From Sphingomonadales bacterium EhC05 (lineage in GTDB: Bacteria; Pseudomonadota; Alphaproteobacteria; Sphingomonadales; Sphingomonadaceae): a DNA stretch of 64,000 nt. The notes under the pieces were generated by a model. That model saw nothing but the letters and a program-made list of their open reading frames with translations. It did not search any database and had not been told where the DNA came from. Positions 9,096 through 18,164 of the stretch are shown here, one piece after another (positions within the stretch are counted from its first letter, which is position 1; each line of letters begins with the position of its first letter). The stretch covers positions 21,147 through 85,146 of the forward strand of contig LXYP01000007.1 in the NCBI GenBank assembly GCA_001650955.1. Reading direction: 5' to 3'. A program made the translations under genes and the position numbers.

Positions 9096-9971
9096 TTACG
9101 GTTTGACCAGCGGAGAATTCCATCTAATCAAGCCGTCGCTATCTCGAGCTTCTTTGTATTTTTGAAGTCGATTTTCAACAAACCTCAAATGGCTTGTCAC
9201 CGTAGAAATTACCAAATGATCGGCTTGTTTCACAACAGCGTCGTTCATCGCAACCACCAAAGCTTGCCTATTTTGCGTTTTAAAAGCATTTGCTGTTACG
9301 TCGTTGTGAGTGGCCAAAAATAAGTGATTTGGCGATACCGGAACAATGATAAATCCATCAAACTTTCGAACAGAGTTAGAAAACATTACTGGATAATCAC
9401 TAGTTAAAAAGGAACGCTCACACTCCTCAAAGTTAAGTAAGTGCCAAGTCATATCGTTTAGAGCATTAACCATGAGCCCCGGACTTATCAAATCAACCAT
9501 CAGTTCCTTTGAAAATTGATCAATGCTGCTGTCCCAGGTGTCTACATCGATCTCTGTTACATCGCCAAGCTCAGCATCGCGTTTTCCACGCACCCGAGCA
9601 TCAAGTTCAGTTTTATATAATTGAAGTCGATGAGGAGATCGATGAAGCAGGGAAATCACGAACTGCGACCAACCTCCGCGCAGAACAGAACTAAGCTCAC
9701 CTCCGCCCAACATTTTCGCTAGTGCTTTCGCTGCCAAACCGTCAATCTTCTGCAAAAATTGCAACTCAATTGCTGCTTGAGAATCCGGTTCTTCTTCTTT
9801 TAGCAGGCTATAGAGATGTCGCTCGTATCCCGTTTCTCCAGGATACTTTAGCTTAGTTGCTAGAGAATAAGGAAGACCTCTCGGTCGAGTATATTGTCTT
9901 ACCTGACCTTGCGTTGCCCATTTCTTGAGATAGAACTTTGGAAGATAGTGGTGTTTTATTGGTACGGGCAT
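9096..9971 (-). CDS. DUF4238 protein
   Basis: The 291-residue protein has the DUF4238 hallmark at its N-terminus (IKHHYLPKFYLKKWA) and the LTSDYPVMF plus late FIIVPVSPNHLFLA blocks. Function is unknown; members are scattered in bacteria and often lie in accessory DNA. The gene is clearly AT-richer than its neighbours (for example runs such as 9100-9480), which suggests horizontal transfer. It lies 16 bases downstream of the DUF885 gene on the same strand, so it could be transcribed with it. The Met at 9971 matches the start of the conserved domain; longer frames upstream are not conserved-looking. Confidence 0.8.
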   Translation of the reverse strand: MPVPIKHHYLPKFYLKKWATQGQVRQYTRPRGLPYSLATKLKYPGETGYERHLYSLLKEEEPDSQAAIELQFLQKIDGLAAKALAKMLGGGELSSVLRGGWSQFVISLLHRSPHRLQLYKTELDARVRGKRDAELGDVTEIDVDTWDSSIDQFSKELMVDLISPGLMVNALNDMTWHLLNFEECERSFLTSDYPVMFSNSVRKFDGFIIVPVSPNHLFLATHNDVTANAFKTQNRQALVVAMNDAVVKQADHLVISTVTSHLRFVENRLQKYKEARDSDGLIRWNSPLVKP

Positions 9972-9987
9972 TTGCAAATATAAAAAA

Positions 9988-11301
9988 CTACTCCCCCAAA
10001 TCACCCGGCAACATAGGCTCACTCAACAATCGCTCCATCGCCTTCCACCGCCATACCGGAGCATCGCCTTGTGCCTCTATCCACTCGCGAACCATATCCT
10101 GGCCGAGGCCATAGTTGATCACATAGCTGCGGTATTGTTCGTTGAAATCGGTCATCTGCGCCGCTCGCTCCGCCGAGACCAGCTGATATTTCTGGTTGAG
10201 CGCAATCGCCTGATCGCGGGTGATTTCGCCGTCGAGATATTGCTGAGCGATGGTCATCCGCGCGCCACTGAGCGCCTTTTTGGCGATTTGCAGCGCCCAA
10301 TATGCCGCCGCCGTATCGGGATCGAGGCCGGCGAGCGGGTAGAGTACGTCGCGTTCATAATCGAGCCGCTCCTGCCCGCTAAACGCCAGTTCAATGCCGT
10401 AATTGGCCGATCCTTCGGCGATTAGGCTTTGCGGCGAATAGAGCGGGTAGATGGAAAACTCCTGCCAGCCGCGGTCCTTGGTCAGATTCTGCTCGAGCAG
10501 CATATTATAGACGTGATGGCCGGGATAGCCTTCGTGGCAGCCCAGATCGACGGCCCGGCCAATGAAGATCGGCAGGTCGGTGTTGATCTGGATCAGGCTC
10601 TGGTAGTTACCTTGATAATAATTATAGCCGCTCCAGCTTTTTCCGGTGACAAATTCCATCTTGAAATTTTCACTCTCCGGCAGATCGAAATGGGCTTGGG
10701 TCCGTGCTTTGCACTCGGCAATCGCGGTGTCGAAGACGGGCTTCAACCTATCCTTGGGAATGATGTAATTGCGCTCGAACGCCGCCACCCGTTCGCTGAG
10801 CGGGCCATCTCCGGGTGCAAGCTTCTCGATTTCTTCGAGCACCGGATCAAAAACCGCGAGCGGCAGAAGTTCAGGGGTTACGCCAAATAGTTTCTGCGCT
10901 TCTTCAACAAACGGAAAGCGCTCATCCTGCATCATCGCGTGACGGGCATGCGCCGCCTCAAGCTGCGCGGACAGAAATTTCTTGCGCGCCTCTATCGCTG
11001 CATCCTGATCTTGTGCAAGCACGTCAATCCGAAGCATCAGATCAACAATCGCATTTCCCAATTGCCGCATGTCACGTGGCTTGGCTTTGGCGGCCTCCGC
11101 CCATTCTGCCGGGCCATAATAAGCATCGACATAGCCAGCTTCCTGTTCCCCCAGTTCGAGTGTGAGTTTGACATAATCACTGGCGATGACGTCAAGCGCC
11201 GAGGATTGTTGCGCCAATGGAACCGGCGCGACGGTTTCAATGGTCTCGGGGCCACAAGCTTGCAGGGCGAAAACAGCGGCGAGCGCCCAGAGCGGTTTCA
11301 A
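9988..11301 (-). CDS. DUF885 lipoprotein, putative zinc peptidase
   Basis: The 437-residue protein starts with a lipoprotein signal ending in the lipobox LQAC, so it is probably anchored in the outer or inner membrane facing the periplasm. The DUF885 domain is all-helical and carries a gluzincin-like HEGYPGHH motif (HExxxxHH type) around residue 260 and the downstream Glu in AEGSANYG, consistent with a metallopeptidase. Biochemistry of the family is poorly defined. It overlaps the nhaA stop by four bases (ATGA), showing an operon with the antiporter. The length is shorter than the usual 550-600 residues of DUF885 proteins. Confidence 0.86.
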   Translation of the reverse strand: MKPLWALAAVFALQACGPETIETVAPVPLAQQSSALDVIASDYVKLTLELGEQEAGYVDAYYGPAEWAEAAKAKPRDMRQLGNAIVDLMLRIDVLAQDQDAAIEARKKFLSAQLEAAHARHAMMQDERFPFVEEAQKLFGVTPELLPLAVFDPVLEEIEKLAPGDGPLSERVAAFERNYIIPKDRLKPVFDTAIAECKARTQAHFDLPESENFKMEFVTGKSWSGYNYYQGNYQSLIQINTDLPIFIGRAVDLGCHEGYPGHHVYNMLLEQNLTKDRGWQEFSIYPLYSPQSLIAEGSANYGIELAFSGQERLDYERDVLYPLAGLDPDTAAAYWALQIAKKALSGARMTIAQQYLDGEITRDQAIALNQKYQLVSAERAAQMTDFNEQYRSYVINYGLGQDMVREWIEAQGDAPVWRWKAMERLLSEPMLPGDLGE

Positions 11302-12554
11302 AGCGCCGCCTTCAATTGGTCGCCATCCTGTTTTTCACCCGCCGTCAATTGCGCATCCTGTGGCGCAAAGCGCAAGACGCAATAGCCGACAATTGCCGAC
11401 AGCACCGAACCGCCGAGGACGCCAATCTTGGCCTCTTCGATCAGCAGTTCATTGCCGGGGAATGCCAGCGCACCGATAAACAGGCTCATCGTAAAACCAA
11501 TGCCGCAGAGCATCGCCACGCCATAGACCTGCAGCCAGCTAGCCCCGCCAAGCCGTCCCGCAAAACCGGTTTTGACCGCAATCCAGACACTCGCAAAAAT
11601 ACCAATCTGCTTGCCAAAGAACAGGCCTGCCGCGATGCCCAAAGGCAATGGTGCGAAGACCTGATCCCAGCCGATCCCTTCCAGCGAAACGCCCGCATTG
11701 GCGAAACCAAATATCGGGACGATGAAAAAAGCGCTCCACGGCGCGATCGCATGCTCCATGCGGTGCAACGGCGAACCTTTCGCATCTGGTGAAGATGGCG
11801 TGACAATGATCGGAATGGTCAAGGCTGCCAGAACGCCTGCTATGGTGGCGTGAACCCCAGACATTAACACCGCATACCATAATATCACCGACAGGATGAG
11901 ATAGGGCCAAAGCTTCAGCACCCCGTTACGATTCATCGTATACATGATCGCCAGAATCACGGCGCTTGCCAACAAAGCTGCACCGTTGATTTCCGCGGTG
12001 TAAACAAGCGCGATAATCGCAACGGCACCCATATCATCGACAATCGCGACGGTGACCAGAAATAGCTTGAGCGATGCCGGTGCCCTTGGCCCAAGCAGGG
12101 CCAATACGCCGATCGCAAAGGCAATGTCGGTCGCAGCCGGAATAGCCCAGCCATTGTATAATGCAGGCACATCTCTCACGATGACGAGATAGAAGATCGC
12201 GGGGACGATCATCCCGGCAGCTGCAGCCAAAACCGGCAATCTTCTGCGTTCCCACGTATTGAGACGCCCGTCGACAAATTCGCGTTTAATCTCAAGCCCG
12301 ACCAGGAAGAAGAAAATCGCCATCAAGCCATCATTGATCCACAAATGCGGGGTCATTGGACCCAGCTTCCCGGACAGGGTTGGGCCTTTCAACTCATGCA
12401 GAAAGTGGTGATACATGTCGTAAAGCGGGCTGTTCGCGACGATCATCGCCAGCGCAGCCGCCACCATCAGCAAGATACCGCCGGCCGCTTCGCTTTTCAG
12501 AAAATCTCGGAGCGCTGAATTGGCGCCAGTTCGCTGAACTTTTTCTTTTGCCAT
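11298..12554 (-). CDS. nhaA: Na+/H+ antiporter NhaA
   Basis: NhaA exchanges cytoplasmic sodium for periplasmic protons at the inner membrane. The 418-residue protein has about twelve membrane helices. The essential Asp pair is seen in TVAIVDDMGAVAIIALVYT, and the helix IV discontinuity region in WAIPAATDIAFAIGVLALLG. The N-terminus (SALRDFLKSEAAGGILLM) and the FFFLVGLEIKREF helix II are canonical. It is the first gene of a pair with the DUF885 lipoprotein, with a four-base overlap. A marine or saline habitat would fit but nhaA is widespread. Confidence 0.95.
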   Translation of the reverse strand: MAKEKVQRTGANSALRDFLKSEAAGGILLMVAAALAMIVANSPLYDMYHHFLHELKGPTLSGKLGPMTPHLWINDGLMAIFFFLVGLEIKREFVDGRLNTWERRRLPVLAAAAGMIVPAIFYLVIVRDVPALYNGWAIPAATDIAFAIGVLALLGPRAPASLKLFLVTVAIVDDMGAVAIIALVYTAEINGAALLASAVILAIMYTMNRNGVLKLWPYLILSVILWYAVLMSGVHATIAGVLAALTIPIIVTPSSPDAKGSPLHRMEHAIAPWSAFFIVPIFGFANAGVSLEGIGWDQVFAPLPLGIAAGLFFGKQIGIFASVWIAVKTGFAGRLGGASWLQVYGVAMLCGIGFTMSLFIGALAFPGNELLIEEAKIGVLGGSVLSAIVGYCVLRFAPQDAQLTAGEKQDGDQLKAAL

Positions 12555-12643
12555 ATGGGGCCTTTATCGAGATCTACTAATGCCCCAACTCATGCGCAGA
12601 CAAGCATGCAAAATCAAGGCCTGTATCGGTCAGATGCAAATTT

Positions 12644-13645
12644 TTAGGCTGCGACAAGCTCCCGAACATTGGCGGCGATTTCATAGCTTCGCTCGCGCGC
12701 GGACTGATCGAAGATCGAACCGCTGATAATCAATTCATCCGCGCCGGTCCGTTCGATGAATTTGCCAACCCCTTGTTTCACCGCATCTGCGGCTCCCACC
12801 GCACTTCCTTGCATGATTTGCGCCATCATCGCCTGGGCCTGCGGCGGCAGACTCTCGCGATAAGCTTCGACCGGTGGCGGCAGTTTTCCGGGGTTTCCGG
12901 TGCGCAAGGCGACAAAGCTCTGCATCATCGAGCTCGCGAGATATTCTGCTTCTTGATCATTATCGGCAGCAAATATGTTGAACCCACAGATCACATAAGG
13001 TTCTGCAAGCTGCTCTGACGGTTTAAACTCCCGGCGATAAATTGCCAGCGCTTCATCGAGCATTTGCGGCGCGAAATGCGATGCAAAAGCATAAGGCAAG
13101 CCCAAGGCTGCCGCCAATTGCGCGCCAAAGAAGCTGCTCCCCAATATATATAATGGTATGTTCGAACCCTGCCCTGGCGTTGCCTGCACCCCCAATCGTT
13201 CATCACCGGCGAGCAGCGCCTGCAATTCGATCACGTCACGCGGAAATTCATTGGCGTCGCTGTTGAGATTCCGGCGCAACGCCTGAGCTGTGCGCTGGTC
13301 GGACCCAGGTGCGCGGCCAAGACCAAGATCGATCCGCCCCGGGAATAATGCTTCCAAAGTACCAAATTGCTCCGCAATCACCATTGGTGCATGATTGGGT
13401 AGCATGATCCCGCCAGCGCCAATGCGAATTGTCTTCGTACCTTGCCCGATGTGGGCGAGCGCTACCGACGTCGCCGCGCTGGCGATACCTTCCATTCCAT
13501 GATGTTCCGCCATCCAGAAACGTTCATATCCCAATGCTTCACCATGTTGCGCAAGGGCCAAAGAACGATCGAGCGCCTGTTTCACGTCACTTCCCTGCGG
13601 CACCGGGGATAGGTCGAGAATCGAAAATTTTACTGTCTTGCTCAT
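12644..13645 (-). CDS. LLM-class flavin-dependent oxidoreductase (luciferase-like)
   Basis: A 333-residue TIM-barrel protein of the bacterial luciferase-like group 1 family. It begins FSILDLSPVPQGSD, has the MAEHHGMEGIASAA block (His-His flavin/substrate region), GAGGIMLPNHAPMVIAEQFGTLEALFPGRIDLGLGRAPG-type signatures split over residues 80-120, and a C-terminal SGSIFDQSARERSYEI. Such enzymes use FMNH2 and oxygen on unknown substrates. The Met at 13645 overlaps the gspN stop by four bases, which fixes the start; the long upstream frame is not coding. It is the last gene of the thioredoxin-like/gspN operon. Confidence 0.88.
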   Translation of the reverse strand: MSKTVKFSILDLSPVPQGSDVKQALDRSLALAQHGEALGYERFWMAEHHGMEGIASAATSVALAHIGQGTKTIRIGAGGIMLPNHAPMVIAEQFGTLEALFPGRIDLGLGRAPGSDQRTAQALRRNLNSDANEFPRDVIELQALLAGDERLGVQATPGQGSNIPLYILGSSFFGAQLAAALGLPYAFASHFAPQMLDEALAIYRREFKPSEQLAEPYVICGFNIFAADNDQEAEYLASSMMQSFVALRTGNPGKLPPPVEAYRESLPPQAQAMMAQIMQGSAVGAADAVKQGVGKFIERTGADELIISGSIFDQSARERSYEIAANVRELVAA

Positions 13646-14361
13646 TGGTTCAATTGTCCTGCTACTCTGATTGCATAACCATTGGATACTTGCCGGAAAC
13701 CCAAAGTCGGCAACAACAGCGCCCAAGCACTGTCGCGTCCTGAAAGAAAAAGGCGCGCGGTGTAAAAACCATTGCCTTCGAGTCTGAAGGTCAATTGCTC
13801 CATTCCCGACCCGCTTTGCAGCGGTAAAAGCAGAACACCATCTTGGCATTCGGCATTGCCGAGCAGGCCCTGCTTCAGATCGAGACCTGGGATATTGGCA
13901 TCAAGCGATAGCCGAACCTTCCCGCTCGCCGATTGACAGCGCCCACCAGCAAAAGCGACGCTCAGGCCATCCAGGTCGATTTGCGAGGCTGGCATGGGCG
14001 CCAATTGCGCGCCAACATTCAGTTTCGTTTTCAAATTCTCAACCAGCAGGCTTTTGCCGTTCTTTCCGATTGTTGCGGTCAATCCATCTGTGGTCGCAGT
14101 GGCAGGACGTTCCAGATCCATCAGAATTTTACCTGTCAAAAGTGGCCAGAATTGCACACCTGCGTCCAGATCACCCAAGGTGACCGGGCCCAATTGCGCG
14201 CCCTCTATCCGACCGTTCCAGATCGAACCGCTGATATTTTTTGCGGCGAAACGGGAATTCTCAAGGCCGGCGAGATTCACCGCCAGACGCAGGGGCAGAA
14301 AATATACCGCGACTGCCAGAACCGCGAACAGGATCAAAATAAAGGTCAAAAAGCGAGTCAC
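13642..14361 (-). CDS. gspN: Type II secretion system protein N
   Basis: GspN is a bitopic inner-membrane protein of some type II secretion systems. The 239-residue product has one N-terminal membrane anchor (residues 3-25) and then the T2SSN signature ISGSIWNGRIEGAQLGPVTLGD, followed by beta-rich sequence ending in GFRQVSNGYAIRVAG. No other gsp gene is in the window, so it is separated from the main secretion locus, or the protein has another role. It starts 15 bases after the thioredoxin-like gene and overlaps the monooxygenase by four bases. Confidence 0.82.
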   Translation of the reverse strand: MTRFLTFILILFAVLAVAVYFLPLRLAVNLAGLENSRFAAKNISGSIWNGRIEGAQLGPVTLGDLDAGVQFWPLLTGKILMDLERPATATTDGLTATIGKNGKSLLVENLKTKLNVGAQLAPMPASQIDLDGLSVAFAGGRCQSASGKVRLSLDANIPGLDLKQGLLGNAECQDGVLLLPLQSGSGMEQLTFRLEGNGFYTARLFLSGRDSAWALLLPTLGFRQVSNGYAIRVAGQLNQ

Positions 14362-14376
14362 CTGCTTTCCTTTAGT

Positions 14377-14874
14377 TCAGCTTTCGGGAACGAATTCATC
14401 GAAATAGACATAGATTTCCTCTTCGCTTCGGCTCGCGGCATTGCGCCATTTGGGTGCAGATTTGCGGTTTAGCAACAGGCCCTGAGCGGACAATATCAAG
14501 ACAGTCGGCGTACCCTTGATCGACTGGATTCCAAAACGCTGGGCTATGGCAATATTGCATCCCTCGCCGCGCTGCGGGTAGCAAACATCGATATAGACGA
14601 CTTCATATTTGGCTTCCAGCATCTCCGCGAAGCGCGGCTCGGCAAGCCAACCAGAAAGCCCGCGGCTGTCGTGACACCAATTCGCCCCCATCACCAGCAG
14701 AACGCGCTTATCGCTTCGCTCCGCGCGAACAAGCGCCGCGTCGACTTGCGCCATTGCATCGGCATCCTGTTCAAACGGCCGAGCATCCGGATGCTCCGCC
14801 CCCGCAGGTGCCGCCGATACCGCGGACATCGAAGAAATAGCCAGTAGGGACAGAGCAAGCAGGATCAATCTCAT
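14377..14874 (-). CDS. Exported thioredoxin-fold protein with a CxxS active site
   Basis: The 165-residue protein has a signal peptide (MRLILLALSLLAISSMSAVSAAPA) and a thioredoxin-like domain. The active-site helix start reads GANWCHDSRGL, so the usual second Cys of WCxxC is Ser; later Cys residues (DVCYPQRGEGC) may pair instead. The cis-Pro is seen in IKGTPTVLIL. This suggests a monothiol or substrate-trapping role, or an isomerase-like periplasmic factor. It is the first gene of the gspN operon. The start at 14874 is chosen for the signal peptide; no strong ribosome site is visible. Confidence 0.8.
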   Translation of the reverse strand: MRLILLALSLLAISSMSAVSAAPAGAEHPDARPFEQDADAMAQVDAALVRAERSDKRVLLVMGANWCHDSRGLSGWLAEPRFAEMLEAKYEVVYIDVCYPQRGEGCNIAIAQRFGIQSIKGTPTVLILSAQGLLLNRKSAPKWRNAASRSEEEIYVYFDEFVPES

Positions 14875-15087
14875 ACTAGAAGCTATGACACTTCCAACGA
14901 CGTGAGGGAACTGGAATTTGTACGGTTGAATCGACGTCGTAGCCGACAATAGTCTGGAGCGGTGAAGGAAAGTCTGATTATCGGCAATTTGAGATTTATT
15001 TCAGTATCTTCCAGAAACCGCAATGCTCGGATCTAGTGATTTTTGGACCGGCTCAGAACAAGCCGAGTCAGCTTATTTTCCAAAGAA

Positions 15088-16215
15088 TCAAGCCGCTTCG
15101 CTAACTCCATCCTCAATCTCCGCCGCCTTGGCCTCGACCAGCTTCACGATATGATCGACCATATTATCATCCTCGACATGATGATCGGTGACGCCGGACA
15201 GATAGACCATATGCTTGCCCTTGCCGCCGCCGGTGATGCCGATGTCAGTTTCACGTGCTTCACCGGGCCCGTTGACGACACAGCCCAGCACCGAGAGAGA
15301 TAAAGGCGTACGGATATGTTGCAGACGTTCTTCGAGCTTTTGCACCGTACGGATCACGTCGAAGCCCTGACGTGCGCAGCTGGGGCAACTGACCACACGA
15401 ACGCCGCGCGTTCTGAGGCCCAAGGCCTTGAGCATATCATAGCCCACACGCACTTCTTCTTCCGGTTCAGCCGACAGGCTGACCCGGATCGTATCACCAA
15501 TGCCCGCCCAGAGCAGATTACCGATACCGATGGAGCTCTTCACTGTGCCGCCAATCAGGCCGCCGGCTTCGGTGATACCAACATGCAAAGGACAATCCAC
15601 CGCATCTGCCAACTGCATATAGGCAGCAACCGCGAGGAACACATCGGACGCTTTTACCGCGACTTTATATTCGTGAAAGTCATGGTCCTGCAGCAGCTTG
15701 ATATGATCCAGCGCGCTTTCAACCAAGGCTTCGGGACATGGCTCACCATATTTTTCGAGCAGATGTCTTTCAAGGCTGCCAGCATTAACCCCAATGCGGA
15801 TAGCACAACCATTGGCCTTGGCAGCGTCGACCACTTCCTTCACTCGCGTCGATGAGCCAATATTACCGGGATTGATTCGCAAACAGGCAGCACCCGCTTC
15901 TGCCGCCTCAATCCCACGCTTATAGTGAAAGTGAATATCAGCGACGATGGGCACGCGGCTGGCGCGGACAATCTGTTTCAGCGCTGTGGTGCTTTCCACA
16001 TCCGGACAAGATACCCGGATAATATCCACGCCCGCCTCTTCGCAGCGACGGATCTGGTCGATCGTCGCCTTCGCGTCAGACGTCAGCGTGTTCGTCATCG
16101 TCTGCACCGTAATTGGCGCATCCCCGCCCACCGGCACATCTCCAACCATGATCTGGCGGCTTTTGCGGCGCTCGATATCGCGCCATGGACGTAAGGAGGG
16201 ATTGTCAGCAGTCAT
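15088..16215 (-). CDS. ispG: 4-hydroxy-3-methylbut-2-enyl-diphosphate synthase
   Basis: IspG (GcpE) makes HMBPP from MEcPP in the non-mevalonate isoprenoid pathway, in the cytoplasm, using a [4Fe-4S] cluster. The 375-residue product has the TIM-barrel N-terminus ([19 protein letters not shown]) and the C-terminal cluster ligands: Cys in SCPSCARQG and Cys in [10 protein letters not shown] with the conserved Glu. It is a single gene divergent from the isoaspartyl peptidase (86 bases between coding starts). In alphaproteobacteria it is normally essential. Confidence 0.96.
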   Translation of the reverse strand: MTADNPSLRPWRDIERRKSRQIMVGDVPVGGDAPITVQTMTNTLTSDAKATIDQIRRCEEAGVDIIRVSCPDVESTTALKQIVRASRVPIVADIHFHYKRGIEAAEAGAACLRINPGNIGSSTRVKEVVDAAKANGCAIRIGVNAGSLERHLLEKYGEPCPEALVESALDHIKLLQDHDFHEYKVAVKASDVFLAVAAYMQLADAVDCPLHVGITEAGGLIGGTVKSSIGIGNLLWAGIGDTIRVSLSAEPEEEVRVGYDMLKALGLRTRGVRVVSCPSCARQGFDVIRTVQKLEERLQHIRTPLSLSVLGCVVNGPGEARETDIGITGGGKGKHMVYLSGVTDHHVEDDNMVDHIVKLVEAKAAEIEDGVSEAA

Positions 16216-16301
16216 ATATTTGCTCTTGTCAGAAGGGCTCTATGCGAGACATATACGCACATCGCGGCAAAATGATAAGTGCCAATCGGGAGAGATCACT
16301 G

Positions 16302-17408
16302 ATGATCCGCTATTTATCGGTTCTATTGAGTTTAACACTGGCCTCGGGCTTGCCGGTTTCACCGGCAGCGGCGCAAGATACTGAGGTGGGGGAAGGCTGG
16401 TCGATCGCCCTTCATGGCGGCGCGGGCACGATAAAGCGCGAAAATATCACGCCGGAGAAAGATGCAGAGATACGGGCAGCTTTGAGTCGGGCTTTGGAGA
16501 TCGGCTCGCTCATTCTGGACAATGGTGGAACCGCGATGGACGCTATCACAGCAACCATCATCTCTCTGGAGAATGATCCGAATTTTAACGCCGGCAAGGG
16601 TGCCGTATTCACTTGGGACAAGACCAACGAACTCGACGCGAGCATCATGGATGGCAGCGATCGGTCGGCGGGTGCCGTGGCTGGGATAAACGGCACCAAA
16701 AACCCGATCTTGCTCGCCCGCGCGGTGAAGGATAGCAGCCCGCATGTGATGCTCTCCGGTGAAGGCGCGAACCAGTTCGGCCGGGAACTGGGGCTGGAAC
16801 AGGTGACTGTGGACTATTATGCGACACCGCGACGGCTTAAGCAGATAGAAGATGTTCTCGCAAAACAAGTCAGCGCGGCTGATGTCGACTATAAATTTGG
16901 CACTGTCGGTGCGGTCGCGATGGACCGTAGAGGTAATATGGCCGCTGGCACGTCAACCGGCGGTATGACCGGAAAGCGCTGGGGTCGGATTGGCGATTCT
17001 CCGATCATCGGCGCAGGCACCTATGCCGATGATCGCAGCTGCGCGATTTCGGCAACCGGCGCGGGCGAATATTTCATCCGGCTCGGCGTTGCCCACGAGA
17101 TTTGCACCCGTATCCGGATGCGCTGGCCGATCGCTCTTGAGGAAGCGCAGTTGACAGTGCCTAAAGATGCCCAGGGCAATTACACTTATGCCATTCACGG
17201 CAGTGAATTCATGTTGCCGAATTCAGAAATCCAGCAGATCGCCGATGATGTCATTGCAGAATTGGGCGAACTGGGTGGCACCGGCGGGATTATTTTCGCC
17301 ACACCTTGGGGCCAGGCTGGTTATAGCTATAACACGCCCGGCATGTATCGCGGACGCGCGACGAGCCAAGGCGAAATGAGCGTCGGAATTTATGGGGATG
17401 AAGATTAA
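16302..17408 (+). CDS. Exported isoaspartyl peptidase/L-asparaginase (Ntn hydrolase)
   Basis: This class 2 asparaginase-type enzyme hydrolyses beta-aspartyl peptides or asparagine after self-cleavage. The 368-residue precursor has a signal peptide ending SPAAAQ. The N-terminal part shows IALHGGAGTI and the substrate loop NFNAGKGAVFT. The nucleophile is the Thr in KFGTVGAVAMD at the cleavage site, followed by the beta-subunit blocks TSTGGMTGKRWGRIGDSPIIGAG and ISATGAGEYF. The start at 16302 has GGAGAG eight bases upstream; the longer frame overlapping ispG is rejected. The signal peptide makes this a periplasmic enzyme, unlike cytoplasmic E. coli IaaA. Confidence 0.92.
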   Translation: MIRYLSVLLSLTLASGLPVSPAAAQDTEVGEGWSIALHGGAGTIKRENITPEKDAEIRAALSRALEIGSLILDNGGTAMDAITATIISLENDPNFNAGKGAVFTWDKTNELDASIMDGSDRSAGAVAGINGTKNPILLARAVKDSSPHVMLSGEGANQFGRELGLEQVTVDYYATPRRLKQIEDVLAKQVSAADVDYKFGTVGAVAMDRRGNMAAGTSTGGMTGKRWGRIGDSPIIGAGTYADDRSCAISATGAGEYFIRLGVAHEICTRIRMRWPIALEEAQLTVPKDAQGNYTYAIHGSEFMLPNSEIQQIADDVIAELGELGGTGGIIFATPWGQAGYSYNTPGMYRGRATSQGEMSVGIYGDED

Positions 17409-17438
17409 GTTATAATCGTTCGCGACCAACAACTCATC

Positions 17439-17789
17439 CTATTTTCCGTCGGTAAAACTGCCTCCACCACTCATGACCTGGATTGCGCTAATCGCACCGT
17501 CTGCGAGTCGATGGCCTTTTTTCCGAGCTTCGGCCCATTGCTTGTTGGTCAGGCAAACCTTACGCTTCCTCGCAAGGCTCCCAATAATGGCTTCCGTACG
17601 GCACCTCACAAAATCCGGATGGCTTTTATCGGTAATTTTCTCAGTTACAGCTACTCTTTCGCTAGATTTGTCGGCTTCATTTGTCACATCCAACTGCGTT
17701 GCGCCCACCGTGCTGGACACAGTAGTAACGATTGCCAATGCGACTGCCTTGTTAACAAAGCCTTTTGACAACATCGAAAATTTATTCAT
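17439..17789 (-). CDS. Small exported protein of the C-x2-E...C-x-T-N-x2-W family
   Basis: I do not recognise a named function. The 116-residue product has a signal peptide (cleavage probably after VGA) and then an acidic/mixed linker leading to a basic core: HPDFVRCRTEAIIGSLARKRKVCLTN followed by KQW. The same core occurs in three tandem genes at 52172-53166, so this is a dispersed fourth member of a paralogous set in the same window. The two Cys residues, 15 apart, probably form a disulfide in the periplasm. It is a lone gene of lower G+C than its surroundings. The stop is 30 bases from that of the peptidase, facing it. Confidence 0.7.
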   Translation of the reverse strand: MNKFSMLSKGFVNKAVALAIVTTVSSTVGATQLDVTNEADKSSERVAVTEKITDKSHPDFVRCRTEAIIGSLARKRKVCLTNKQWAEARKKGHRLADGAISAIQVMSGGGSFTDGK

Positions 17790-18164
17790 CTTTCAATTCG
17801 CCCGGTCAGTCTATCATGTCATTCTATAGCATAGCTTCCAAAGAACAGAAAAAGCAACAACTTCGCTGAATCTGGGATGATGGCTAGATAGATAAGGTGA
17901 GCTTTGATACCGAAATTTTCGAATTTGGTTCACTGTGAAACAAGTTCGGATCTACTTTCAGTTGTTCCATGTCATCCATTACGCATAACGGACACCAGAC
18001 CTAGGTTTCTTGATACGCGCGTCTTTTACGGGAAATGATGCTCGACATGTTTCTACGTCTCCCCAAATCTCAACCTCTTGCTTCTAGCAAAAGCCGTATC
18101 TCACGATGGGCGATGGGCTTAAGGATAAAGTCCGTTTTTGGCTTAAAAAGAGGCATCATCCTTA
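17790..18164. other. 375-base intergenic stretch with a decayed desaturase tail
   Basis: This stretch lies between two minus-strand genes and holds no intact gene. Its only recognisable content is the desaturase remnant at about 18059-18126, listed separately. The rest is AT-rich and shows no clear hairpin terminator or promoter. Confidence 0.6.
18059..18126 (-). pseudogene. Remnant of the C-terminus of a second fatty-acid/carotene desaturase
   Basis: Read on the minus strand, this reads ILKPIAHREIRLLLEARG, then a stop codon, then DLG. The intact desaturase at 19253-20143 ends LDRTPAAYREMRPLLVARGCDLGEN. The match covers about 20 residues, and the Cys codon of the intact gene is a TGA stop here. 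The DNA also aligns directly (compare 18061-18118 with 19258-19316). I infer that a tandem or transferred paralogue decayed and that the TonB-like gene now ends just before what is left of it. Confidence 0.65.
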
